Assembly (NCBI GenBank): GCA_900548515.1
Contig: URKU01000045.1
Span: 1 to 14,672 of the forward strand
Origin: an uncultured Collinsella sp.
Lineage (GTDB): Bacteria > Actinomycetota > Coriobacteriia > Coriobacteriales > Coriobacteriaceae
Length of the DNA stretch: 14,672 nt
Reading direction: 5' to 3'
Position 1 is the first letter of the stretch; the number at the start of each line of letters is the position of its first letter. Made by a program: the position numbers and the translations under genes. Shown piece after piece: positions 7,284-13,210 of this stretch. The notes beneath the pieces were generated by a model. It searched no databases and was not told where the DNA came from. It saw only the letters and a program-made list of their open reading frames with translations.

Positions 7284-8540
7284 ATGCTCAACCATCTCAA
7301 ACATCATTTTGGCTCCCGGCGCACCGGTGGTCACGGAGGCCTAGACGTCGCACGGCATATCGGCCCCGGGCTGCTCGTGACCGTCGGCTTTATCGATCCG
7401 GGCAACTGGGCCTCCAACATGGCCGCGGGCTCGCAGTTTGGCTACGCACTGCTGTGGGTGGTCACGCTGTCCACGATTATGCTGATCGTCTTGCAGCACA
7501 ACGCGGCGCACTTGGGCATCGCCACGGGCGCCTGCCTTGCCGAGGCCACGACCCGCTTTCTCCCCTGCATCGTGGGACGCGCGGTGCTCGGCAGCGCCTA
7601 TCTCGCCACGATCGCCACCGCCATGGCAGAGGTCTTGGGCGGCGCAATCGCACTCCAGATGCTCTTTGGGCTGCCCGTACGCGCCGGCTGCGTCATCGTG
7701 GCGGCGGCATCGATGGCGATGCTCATGACGAGCTCCTACAAGCGCGCCGAGCGATGGATCATCGCCTTCGTAGGCGTGGTAGGGCTCTCGTTTTTGGCCG
7801 AGCTTGCGCTGGTTAAGGTCGACTGGCCGCAAGCCGCCGCAAGCTGGATCACGCCCAGTATGCCCACCGGCTCTGCCGCGATTATCGTGAGTGTCCTGGG
7901 CGCGGTCGTTATGCCACACAACCTTTTTCTGCACTCCGAGGTCATCCAATCCATGCACTTCGAAGGCCAAGGCGAGCAGGTTATCGAAGAGCGTCTGCGC
8001 TATGAGCTCTTCGACACGCTCTTTTCGATGGGCGTGGGCTGGGCAATCAACTCGGCCATGGTCATCCTGGCCGCAACGACCTTCTTTGCGCACGGCATTG
8101 TCGTAGACGACCTCGCCGTCGCAGCGGACACGCTCTCCCCCATTCTGGGCCCAGCAAGCTCGACCATCTTTGCGGTGGCGCTGCTGTTTGCGGGCCTCTC
8201 GAGTAGTGTGACGGCAGGCATGGCGGCAGGCACCATCACCGCAGGCATGTTCGACGAGGAATACGACGTCCACGACCGACATTCCTCGATCGGGGTGGTG
8301 GCCTGTTTCGCCGGCGCAGTGGCGGCGTGCCTGGTCGTCCCAAATCCTTTTGAGGGTCTCATTTGGAGTCAGGCGCTGCTGTCGCTTCAGTTGCCGATTA
8401 CGGTCTTTGTGCTCATACGACTCACCAGTTCGCCCCGCGTCATGGGCAAATACGCCAACTCGCGCCCGCTCAACGCGTTGCTCGTAGGAATCGGCGTCAT
8501 CGTAACGGTTCTCGACATCGTGCTGCTAACGGGGATGTAA
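7284..8540 (+). CDS. mntH: Nramp-family divalent metal transporter (MntH type)
   Basis: This 418-aa integral membrane protein is a proton-coupled Mn(II)/Fe(II) importer of the Nramp family. The first membrane helix carries the metal-binding DPGNW motif (D38 and N41), and helix 6 carries AVVMPHN (A207, M210, H212). These match the residues that coordinate the metal in characterised Nramp transporters, and the methionine favours Mn/Fe over Mg. About eleven hydrophobic segments are visible, and the length is typical. The ATG at 7284 was chosen because AGGAG lies six bases upstream at 7273-7277; a TTG 36 bp earlier would add residues but has no such site. The gene stands alone on the plus strand, diverges from gltB, and is bracketed by copies of the 80-bp repeat family. 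Metal-dependent repression is plausible from the dyad at its promoter. Confidence 0.93.
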   Translation: MLNHLKHHFGSRRTGGHGGLDVARHIGPGLLVTVGFIDPGNWASNMAAGSQFGYALLWVVTLSTIMLIVLQHNAAHLGIATGACLAEATTRFLPCIVGRAVLGSAYLATIATAMAEVLGGAIALQMLFGLPVRAGCVIVAAASMAMLMTSSYKRAERWIIAFVGVVGLSFLAELALVKVDWPQAAASWITPSMPTGSAAIIVSVLGAVVMPHNLFLHSEVIQSMHFEGQGEQVIEERLRYELFDTLFSMGVGWAINSAMVILAATTFFAHGIVVDDLAVAADTLSPILGPASSTIFAVALLFAGLSSSVTAGMAAGTITAGMFDEEYDVHDRHSSIGVVACFAGAVAACLVVPNPFEGLIWSQALLSLQLPITVFVLIRLTSSPRVMGKYANSRPLNALLVGIGVIVTVLDIVLLTGM

Positions 8541-8569
8541 TTGGGATGGCGTGACTGTCCAGATATAAC

Positions 8570-8609
8570 GTCTTAATCTGTAACACGTGAGACCGTTTTA
8601 AACCGTCAG
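8570..8609. repeat. Truncated (half) copy of the 80-bp repeat
   Basis: The segment starting GTCTTAATCTGTAACACG aligns without gaps over 40 bp with the left half of unit 2 of the upstream array, through its loop to GTCAG. The expected right arm with TGTTACAG is missing; the rubredoxin terminator follows instead. It lies about 30 bp past the Nramp stop codon. Confidence 0.7.
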
Positions 8610-8610
8610 A

Positions 8611-8650
8611 TAAATCAAAAGGGTCCCGGCCGAGAATTCGACCGGGACCC
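8611..8650 (-). terminator. Rho-independent terminator of the rubredoxin gene
   Basis: The arms GGGTCCCGG (8621-8629) and CCGGGACCC (8642-8650) are perfect, and the stem continues with CGA/TCG after one mismatch. On the minus strand the stem is followed by TTTTGATTTA, a U-rich tail. It lies about 40 bp past the rubredoxin stop. It may also stop Nramp transcripts coming from the left, although no T run is present on the plus strand. Confidence 0.8.
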
Positions 8651-8691
8651 TTGGACAGAGCTATGTTCGGCTTTCGCCGTGTGTCTACGAG

Positions 8692-8835
8692 TTACTCCTC
8701 GACGAGCTCAAACTCATCGGGGCCGACGCCGCAGACCGGGCATACGTAATCCTCGGGCAGCTCGGGCGTATCGACCTCAACCTCGTAACCGCAAACGACG
8801 CACACGAACTTATACGTCTTCTTCTCCTCAGCCAT
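8692..8835 (-). CDS. Short-loop rubredoxin
   Basis: This 47-aa protein (MAEEKKTYKFVCVVCGYEVE...) is a one-iron electron carrier of the cytoplasm. Four cysteines in two knuckles bind iron: C12-V-V-C15-G and C32-P-V-C35-G, followed by GVGPDEFE, a typical rubredoxin end. The two knuckles are 16 residues apart, against about 29 in classical rubredoxins, so the long middle loop is missing. The usual Trp before the second knuckle is Tyr30. In this respect it resembles the rubredoxin-like domain of rubrerythrin. The start is the ATG at 8835, with AGAGGAG six bases upstream, and the gene has its own promoter and terminator. The gene just upstream encodes an Hrb-like flavin reductase, its probable electron donor. 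A flavodiiron protein or rubrerythrin elsewhere could be the acceptor. Confidence 0.9.
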   Translation of the reverse strand: MAEEKKTYKFVCVVCGYEVEVDTPELPEDYVCPVCGVGPDEFELVEE

Positions 8836-8879
8836 GATGTTCTCCTCTCGAACGTGACTGGTGATGTACTTCGCTTATT

Positions 8880-8907
8880 AGTATATGTTCTCAATAAAAT
8901 AATGCAA
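8880..8907 (-). promoter_or_regulatory. Promoter of the rubredoxin gene
   Basis: On the minus strand TTGCAT (8907-8902) and TATACT (8885-8880) are 16 bp apart; the -10 matches consensus at five of six bases. It lies in an AT-rich gap between the flavin reductase stop and the rubredoxin start, which suggests separate expression of the rubredoxin. Confidence 0.6.
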
Positions 8908-8924
8908 GTGTTTTTACAACAATT

Positions 8925-9428
8925 CTAGCCTTGATAGGACGAGGCCTTCGGAGGCGTCTTGCCCTTCAGGACCTTGTGGTAGTAGTCGTAGGTGAGCGGC
9001 GTCTCGTCGCTCAGGCGCTCGGCGTCCTCGACCTCGCCGATAAACAGCAGATGCGTGCCCACATCCACAGTGTCGATCAAATGGCAGCTAAACAGGGCCG
9101 CCGCGTGCTCGGGCACATAGGGCATGCCCAGAGCCGTCTCGCGGGTCTCGTATTTGGCAAACTTGTCATAATCGCTGCTGGTGCGGAACCCAAAGTTACC
9201 GATGTAGAGCATGTCGGCAGTCTGATCGATCACGGTCAGCGCGAACGCTTTGGCCGATGCGATGACGCCCGAGGTGACGTTGTCCTTGTTCACGGCAACC
9301 GAAATGCGCGGCGGCATGGACGTCACCTGCACCGCCGTATTGATGACGCAGCCGGCGCGCAGCCCGTCTGCCGCAGCGCTCACCACATACAGACCACTCG
9401 GCATTGTAAAGAACGCAGTTTTGTCCAT
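8925..9428 (-). CDS. Flavin reductase domain protein, Hrb-like
   Basis: This 167-aa protein belongs to the FMN-binding split-barrel flavin reductase family. It should bind FMN and pass electrons from NAD(P)H or another donor to a partner. Family features are the N-terminal FTMPSGLYVVSA (7-18), the flavin-site region AGCVINTAVQVTSMPPRIS (25-43), and the C-terminal YDYYHKVLKGKTPPKASSY (near 147-165). That C-terminal block is characteristic of the flavin domain of Hrb, the Moorella protein that fuses this domain to a rubredoxin and reduces the flavodiiron protein FprA. Here the protein ends there, and a separate rubredoxin gene follows 89 bp later on the same strand. The start is the ATG at 9428, with GGGGAG eight bases upstream. 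A longer frame to 9575 would translate the smpB terminator, so it was not used. Confidence 0.88.
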   Translation of the reverse strand: MDKTAFFTMPSGLYVVSAAADGLRAGCVINTAVQVTSMPPRISVAVNKDNVTSGVIASAKAFALTVIDQTADMLYIGNFGFRTSSDYDKFAKYETRETALGMPYVPEHAAALFSCHLIDTVDVGTHLLFIGEVEDAERLSDETPLTYDYYHKVLKGKTPPKASSYQG

Positions 9429-9479
9429 AACGATCACTCCCCTAACCCGGGTTGGTACCTTATGGATGTATGTACCCAC

Positions 9480-9513
9480 AAAAAAGGCGGCGCCCATAAC
9501 GGACGCCACCTTT
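9480..9513 (-). terminator. Rho-independent terminator of smpB
   Basis: On the minus strand a ten-bp stem (9501-9510 with 9486-9495, including two G-U pairs) with a five-base loop is followed by six T residues. It sits about 70 bp past the smpB stop and separates smpB from the flavin reductase gene. Confidence 0.85.
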
Positions 9514-9584
9514 GAGACATATGTGTCAGAACAGTTAGGAAGGCGGAACGGGCGCAGCAGGGCGCCTCCCCGCAAGTCATGTGC

Positions 9585-10055
9585 CTAGCGATTACGCTCC
9601 TTAAGCGCGCGGTCAATCTCGCGCTGAACGTCGCGCTTGGCCATATCCTCGCGCTTGTCGTAAAGCTTCTTGCCGCGGCCTAGGCCCAGCAGCAGCTTTA
9701 CGCGGCCGTCGGTATTAAAGTAGAGTTCCAGCGGCACCAGGGCATAGCCGCGATTACGTAGCTTACCGTCGAGAAAGTCAATCTCCTTGCGGTGCAGCAG
9801 CAGACGACGACGGCGATCAGGGTCGCGGTTCCACACGCCACCATGGCTATAAGGGTGAATATGCAGGCCCACGAGCCAGCACTCGCCGCCACGAATCAGT
9901 GCAAAGGTGTCGGTGATCTGGCACGCGCGCTCGCGAATCGACTTGACCTCGGTGCCACTCAGCTCAATGCCGCACTCAAAGGTCTCATCGATAAAATACT
10001 CATGGTGTGCCGAGCGATTCTTGGAGATGAGCTTGCGCTCGCGCTTACTGGGCAT
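9585..10055 (-). CDS. smpB: SsrA-binding protein SmpB
   Basis: SmpB (156 aa) binds tmRNA and places it in the empty A site of stalled ribosomes for trans-translation. The OB-fold core is recognisable from NRSAHHEYFIDETFECGIEL (13-32), SGTEVKSIR (33-41), and the basic RRRRLLLHRKEI region. The C-terminal tail GKKLYDKRED with following basic helix (near 128-156) is the part that enters the decoding site and mRNA channel. Length is standard. The ATG at 10055 was chosen because AAGGAGG lies six bases upstream. The gene overlaps the 3' end of the TPR-like gene by 11 bp and probably shares its transcript. In many bacteria rnr is directly adjacent; here it lies about 4 kb upstream. No tmRNA gene was seen in the window. 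Confidence 0.96.
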   Translation of the reverse strand: MPSKRERKLISKNRSAHHEYFIDETFECGIELSGTEVKSIRERACQITDTFALIRGGECWLVGLHIHPYSHGGVWNRDPDRRRRLLLHRKEIDFLDGKLRNRGYALVPLELYFNTDGRVKLLLGLGRGKKLYDKREDMAKRDVQREIDRALKERNR

Positions 10056-10962
10056 CGCCGGCCTCCTTGGCTCCATCGGCGTTTGAGCCCGCGGCCTCGC
10101 GCTTTTCCTTGCGCTCAGCACTGAGCTCGGCGTCGCTCTCGCGCACCAGTTTGATAATCGCCGCGCAGGCCTCCTCGCCCACCAAGTCGCGAGCGCGCAC
10201 CGTCAGGCGCGTCGCCTCCTGCTTGTCGCCGTCGCTTGCAGCATCGGTCGCGCACATAATCAGGCAGATGGCAATCTCGGCCGAAGGCGAGGTCGGCACG
10301 CCTTGCAGGGCCAGTTCACCCATCACGTGCTCGTCGCTCTCATCGGCGGCATCCGGATAGGCGGTATGGATCTTGTTGAGCAGACGTGTCGTGTGCGCAT
10401 CGTTGGGCGCCAGACGCAACGCCAGACGCGCACAACCCACGGCGGCCGAGACATTCTCGGTCTCGGGCTCCAAGAAGTACTGCCCCAGGTTGGCATAGGC
10501 GCGGGCGGCGCACTTGCCATCGCTCGCACGCTCCAGCACCGAGAACGAGAGCGATGCCCATTCTTGCTTGTCCTCGAGTGCGCGGAACAGCTCGGCCAAG
10601 TCCAAGCGATAGTTGCAGTTCATGGGGTCCCAACGCACAGCCTGCATCAGGGCATTACGAGCGCTCACATAATCCTGCTGGCGAATGTAGGCAAACGCCA
10701 TGTCAGAGTACAGGCGGTCAAACGGCACCTCGACCTGCACGAGCTCGCGCGGATCCTTCTCCACGCGGCGATAGGCCAAGCGCTCAAACTTGCTATCGAA
10801 GCTAAAGTATTGGCGCTTCTCCTCCGTCTTGCACTCGGCGTCGATATACTCCTCGGCGAGCTCCACCAGGCGCTCCAACAGCGGCGTCGCCGTAGCCAGG
10901 TCGCCCTGCGCCAGATAGTTCTCGGCATACGCGATGTCTTGCAAGCTGATGGGCAGATCCAT
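10045..10962 (-). CDS. TPR-like repeat protein of unknown role
   Basis: This 305-aa soluble protein is rich in alpha-helical repeats. Candidate tetratricopeptide units lie near 95-130 (YSDMAFAYIRQQDYVSARNA then WDPMN) and near 165-205 (YANLGQYFLEPETENVSAAV then LAPND); each ends with the aromatic/Pro-Asn pattern common in TPRs. The last 25 residues are charged and of low complexity. There is no signal peptide or membrane segment. It probably mediates protein contacts, but the partner is unknown. The ATG at 10962 was chosen for the GAGGAG five bases upstream; an earlier start at 11049 would read through the tRNA terminator. It overlaps smpB by 11 bp, so translational coupling with ribosome rescue is likely. 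A link to translation or stress is inference only. Confidence 0.8.
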   Translation of the reverse strand: MDLPISLQDIAYAENYLAQGDLATATPLLERLVELAEEYIDAECKTEEKRQYFSFDSKFERLAYRRVEKDPRELVQVEVPFDRLYSDMAFAYIRQQDYVSARNALMQAVRWDPMNCNYRLDLAELFRALEDKQEWASLSFSVLERASDGKCAARAYANLGQYFLEPETENVSAAVGCARLALRLAPNDAHTTRLLNKIHTAYPDAADESDEHVMGELALQGVPTSPSAEIAICLIMCATDAASDGDKQEATRLTVRARDLVGEEACAAIIKLVRESDAELSAERKEKREAAGSNADGAKEAGDAQ

Positions 10963-10997
10963 GGCTACTCCTCGATCTGAGCGAAACACGGCAGACG

Positions 10998-11009
10998 CCG
11001 TATATACGG
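10998..11009. promoter_or_regulatory. 12-bp perfect palindrome, possible -10/operator
   Basis: CCGTATATACGG is a perfect palindrome 36 bp before the TPR-like/smpB operon start. On the minus strand it contains TATATA, which could be a -10 box, though no good -35 box is seen. It could be an operator, a promoter element, or both. Confidence 0.35.
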
Positions 11010-11014
11010 TCGAT

Positions 11015-11046
11015 ACACAAAACCCGGGTCTCTTGCGAGGCCCGGG
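11015..11046 (-). terminator. Rho-independent terminator of the tRNA unit
   Basis: On the minus strand CCCGGG (11046-11041) pairs with CCCGGG (11028-11023). After one mismatch the stem extends by three pairs to a GCAA tetraloop, and TTTTGTGT follows. It lies 14 bp past the tRNA-Glu 3' end and just before the TPR-like gene. Confidence 0.85.
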
Positions 11047-11060
11047 CATTCATTTGTGGG

Positions 11061-11134
11061 TAGCCCGTACCAGATTCGAACTGGTGATCTCCGCCTTGAG
11101 AGGGCGGCGTCCTAAACCGCTAGACGAACGGGCC
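11061..11134 (-). tRNA. tRNA-Glu (CTC anticodon)
   Basis: A full cloverleaf is visible. The acceptor arm is GGCCCGT with ACGGGCT, the first pair being G-U, and the discriminator is A. The D arm is GTC/GAC. The anticodon stem CCGCC/GGCGG has the loop CTCTCAA, giving anticodon CTC, which reads GAG. The T arm is ACCAG-TTCGAAT-CTGGT. The genomic sequence after the discriminator is CCCA rather than a correctly placed CCA, so CCA is probably added after transcription. It follows tRNA-Gln by 17 bases on the same transcript. Confidence 0.95.
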
Positions 11135-11151
11135 ATATGTAGCAAATGCAA

Positions 11152-11225
11152 TGGCTGGGATGGAGGGAGTCGAACCCCCATTGACGGAACCAGAATCCGC
11201 TGTCCTGCCATTAGACGACATCCCA
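11152..11225 (-). tRNA. tRNA-Gln (CTG anticodon)
   Basis: The acceptor arm is TGGGATG with CATCCCA, with the U1-A72 pair usual in tRNA-Gln, discriminator G, and an encoded CCA at 11154-11152. The anticodon stem GCGGA/TCCGT has the loop TTCTGGT, giving anticodon CTG, which reads CAG. The T arm is GGGGG-TTCGACT-CCCTC with one mismatch-type pair. It is the first gene of a two-tRNA unit with its own promoter. Confidence 0.95.
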
Positions 11226-11269
11226 ATGACTGCATCGCTGCGCTCGGCTGTGCCTTTGCGCAAGAAAGA

Positions 11270-11298
11270 AATATACGGGAAGTCCCGCCGTGACGCAA
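11270..11298 (-). promoter_or_regulatory. Promoter of the tRNA-Gln/tRNA-Glu unit
   Basis: On the minus strand TTGCGT (11298-11293) and TATATT (11275-11270) are 17 bp apart; the -10 matches consensus at five of six bases. An A/T-rich stretch with six consecutive A/T bases lies just upstream and could act as an UP element. The -10 box ends 44 bp before the tRNA-Gln 5' end. Confidence 0.75.
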
Positions 11299-11301
11299 GC
11301 C

Positions 11302-11336
11302 CCAATTTTGACTTTTTTGAAATTCGGTCAAATTGG
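11302..11336. repeat. Inverted repeat upstream of the tRNA promoter
   Basis: CCAATTTTGAC (11302-11312) and GTCAAATTGG (11327-11336) are inverted copies with one extra T in the left arm and a 14-base loop. The repeat lies just upstream of the tRNA -35 box and between divergently transcribed units. It could be an operator or a remnant terminator. No further evidence is visible. Confidence 0.4.
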
Positions 11337-11501
11337 CCTAATTTAGTCCAACCCGTGAAGGACCTGTGAAGCCAACCGCTGTACACGAAGGGCAAAACGC
11401 CGTGAGCGGTAGCCGTCAACCGTTGGCAGATTCTACCGTGAAAACGATAGCACCAGGCAACACAATCGAAGTATCAATGATCGCGTAGATATCGAGGCGC
11501 C

Positions 11502-11912
11502 ATGGACGAAGAGCTTGATTACCTATGGGAGACCCTGGGCCTCGAGATCACTGCCGACCTTTGGCCCGAACGGGACAAAATTCACCCCACGTTACGCCCC
11601 GCCATTACTGTGGTGCAGGCAAAATACCGCCGTGCATCCTTTTTAATCATGCGGATGTCATGGCACGCGGGACTCCCCGACCTTAAGCGAATCCAGGCAA
11701 GCCTCGTCGAGCTGTCCGGCATGCCGACCGTCATATCCGAGGCGCACCTGGAGCAGCGCCAGCGCGAGCGACTGCAACAGCAGCGGATTCCCTTTATCTG
11801 CCCCGGCATTCAGGCATATCTGCCCTTTATGGACGAGGAGTACTGGAGCGGCAAGCCCAACAAGCACGTAAAGGTCTACGATCCGCACGAATGGGCACAG
11901 CTTGAGGATTAG
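11502..11912 (+). CDS. Small hypothetical protein, MarR-like N-terminal region
   Basis: This 136-aa soluble protein starts MDEELDYLWETLGLEITADL. The segment from about 60 to 110 (LKRIQASLVELSGMPTVISE, then RIPFICPGIQAYLPFM) resembles the N-terminal half of a group of Gram-positive proteins annotated as MarR-type regulators. In those the pattern of IPFIVPG followed by YLPFL is common and a winged-helix DNA-binding region comes after it. Here the protein ends soon after, so the DNA-binding half is missing. It could be a truncated gene or a stand-alone domain. The family link is from memory and not searched. Ribosome binding is weak (GAGG four bases before the ATG). It is the only plus-strand gene in the right half and has no operon partner. 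The 62-bp hairpin array begins about 40 bp past its stop. Confidence 0.7.
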   Translation: MDEELDYLWETLGLEITADLWPERDKIHPTLRPAITVVQAKYRRASFLIMRMSWHAGLPDLKRIQASLVELSGMPTVISEAHLEQRQRERLQQQRIPFICPGIQAYLPFMDEEYWSGKPNKHVKVYDPHEWAQLED

Positions 11913-11957
11913 CGCATATGCCCGCCAGCCGGGATAGTGCGCATGCCCGCCAACCGG
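11912..11957. repeat. Short direct repeat leading into the hairpin array
   Basis: GCGCATATGCCCGCCAGCCGG (11912-11932) and GCGCATGCCCGCCAACCGG (11939-11957) are two near-identical copies; the second lacks AT and has A for G. The second copy runs into the first hairpin of the 62-bp array, so this may be a decayed extra unit. Confidence 0.5.
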
Positions 11958-12126
11958 AAAGCTCATCCCGGAATTTACGTCCAGAACGGGACGCGCTTTC
12001 CCCTAGAGGCCCCAAACGGAAACCGTATCCCAGATTTCGCGCTCAAACTGGGATACGGTTTCCGCTAGCCCCTTCAACCGGAAACTGCGTCCCGGAATCC
12101 GAGCTCAAAACGGGACGCACTTTCCG
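11955..12126. repeat. Tandem array of three hairpins, 62-bp period
   Basis: Three inverted repeats have axes at 11978.5, 12040.5 and 12102.5, exactly 62 bp apart. Hairpin 1 arms are 11956-11970 and 11987-12001 (13 of 15 pairs). Hairpin 2 arms are 12017-12033 and 12048-12064 (17 of 17). Hairpin 3 arms are 12079-12094 and 12111-12126 (15 of 16). All follow the pattern CGGAAA...TCCC at the left and GGGA...TTTCC at the right, with GCTCAAA or similar in the loops. Between hairpins 2 and 3, four arm positions change with the partner base also changed. The array fills the gap between two convergent genes. No T run follows any hairpin, so simple termination is unlikely. Function is unknown. Confidence 0.85.
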
Positions 12127-12132
12127 CAGCCA

Positions 12133-12492
12133 CTACAGCAGCACCTCGGTCCAGGTCGCTTCCTTAAACCCAGGAATCGCAAAGTCGTCGCCCACCAGCA
12201 GCGGACGCTTGACCAGCATGCCGTCGGTCGCCAGCAGCTCGTAGCACTCCTGATCCGTCATGCCCGCATCCAGACGCGCCTTCAGGCCCAGCTCTCGATA
12301 TTTCATGCCCGACGAATTAAAGAAGCGCCGCACCGGCAGCCCCGAACGAGCAATCCAGGTCGCAAGCTCATCAGCCGTGGGATTGTCCAAAACGATATCG
12401 CGATCGATATACTCTACCCCATGTTCGTCCAGCCATGCCTTGGCCTTCTTACAGGTCGAGCACTTGGGATATTCAACAAACAATACCGCCAT
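12133..12492 (-). CDS. ArsC/Spx-family thioredoxin-fold protein
   Basis: This 119-aa cytoplasmic protein belongs to the ArsC-like group that includes arsenate reductases, Spx and YffB. It has the N-terminal redox motif CSTC (C11 and C14) in YPKCSTCKKAKAWLDEHGV. The middle region carries LVRRFFNSSGMKYRELGLK-type residues (about 59-77), and the end region MLVKRPLLVGDD contains the family's conserved Arg-Pro. A CxxC pair is more typical of Spx-like proteins and unassigned ArsC relatives than of classical ArsC, which has a single N-terminal cysteine. True arsenate reduction is therefore doubtful, and no ars genes are nearby. The ATG at 12492 was chosen for the AAAGGAA site just upstream. It lies 122 bp past the VanZ-family gene on the same strand and ends 7 bp from the hairpin array. 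Confidence 0.88.
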   Translation of the reverse strand: MAVLFVEYPKCSTCKKAKAWLDEHGVEYIDRDIVLDNPTADELATWIARSGLPVRRFFNSSGMKYRELGLKARLDAGMTDQECYELLATDGMLVKRPLLVGDDFAIPGFKEATWTEVLL

Positions 12493-12614
12493 GGGATTTC
12501 CTTTCTTAGAGAAAACAGGTGTCTGGAAAACTGCACATCGACGACCACTCGCGATTGCAGCCGTTATTGTAGTCAATGTCGAAGCATAGGCAGTCGCGAT
12601 GTCTCGTCTTAAGG

Positions 12615-13196
12615 CTAGCGCCTCGCATGGGCGCCGATCGGCCGAGTCGCATGGCGCACCAACGCCGCTGCCAGCAATACCAACAGCATGGCGGTGACAT
12701 AGCCCGCAGCATCGAATCCTAAATCGATAACGTCGAAATGCCTGCCGGGAACAAAGATCTTATGTACCTGATCGCCAACGGAGCAGGCGGCGCAAAAGAG
12801 CAATACGGGCACGCAACGGGAGCATACGCTCCACGGACGCCTGGAAAAGCAAACCACGACCACGGAGGCGAACAATCCGACGAAGAAAAACTCTACGGTA
12901 TGGGCAACGCGACGGACGTTCGTGCCCACCCACATGCGAATGGAAGCAAGTCGGCCAGACCGGACATTCGAGGCAGCCGAATCGGTGCCCCCGGTCATTC
13001 CGTTCTCCGCCTGAGCTTCACCCGTGGCATCGACAGCCTGAACGCCCGTAGCCTGGCCCTCCACCACACGCGCGGTAGACTCGCTCAGCAACGACGTCTC
13101 CACCGCATTTTGCTCCGTCAGCACCCAGATGCCCGCCAGCGTTGCAACGAACAGAACAATTGCGGTCCATCCGATTATTTGTTTTACGCGCGCCAA
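12615..13196 (-). CDS. VanZ-family membrane protein
   Basis: This 193-aa integral membrane protein is related to VanZ, a family linked to low-level teicoplanin resistance but mostly of unknown function. One helix lies near 6-26 (IIGWTAIVLFVATLAG). A hydrophilic segment of about 60 residues, rich in Ala, Gly, Thr and acidic residues, follows. Then come three further helices with the family signature: RVAHTVEFFFVGLF, CSVGDQVHKIFVPGRHFDVI and DLGFDAAGYVTAML. The start is a TTG at 13196 because AAGGAGG lies seven bases upstream; no ATG or GTG is available there. The hydrophilic insert after the first helix is longer than I expect for VanZ. The gene lies between the ArsC/Spx gene and a serine recombinase, all on one strand. 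Nothing in the sequence ties it to glycopeptides. Confidence 0.85.
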   Translation of the reverse strand: MARVKQIIGWTAIVLFVATLAGIWVLTEQNAVETSLLSESTARVVEGQATGVQAVDATGEAQAENGMTGGTDSAASNVRSGRLASIRMWVGTNVRRVAHTVEFFFVGLFASVVVVCFSRRPWSVCSRCVPVLLFCAACSVGDQVHKIFVPGRHFDVIDLGFDAAGYVTAMLLVLLAAALVRHATRPIGAHARR

Positions 13197-13203
13197 GGGC
13201 CAA

Positions 13204-13210
13204 CCTCCTT
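13204..13210 (-). promoter_or_regulatory. Ribosome binding site deciding a TTG start
   Basis: AAGGAGG on the minus strand, seven bases before the TTG at 13196. It places the VanZ-family start 14 codons inside the longest open frame. Confidence 0.7.

Noticed and set aside
7341..8282. 313-aa minus-strand open frame opposite the Nramp gene
   Set aside because: Antisense to a transporter with intact DPGNW and MPHN motifs; no supporting signals.
9429..9575. N-terminal extension of the flavin reductase to 9575
   Set aside because: It would translate the smpB terminator hairpin and has no ribosome binding site, while the ATG at 9428 has GGGGAG at good spacing.
11955..12126. Integron attC array or set of ordinary terminators
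   Set aside because: No cassettes or tyrosine integrase are present, the core-site pattern is missing, and no T run follows any stem on either strand.
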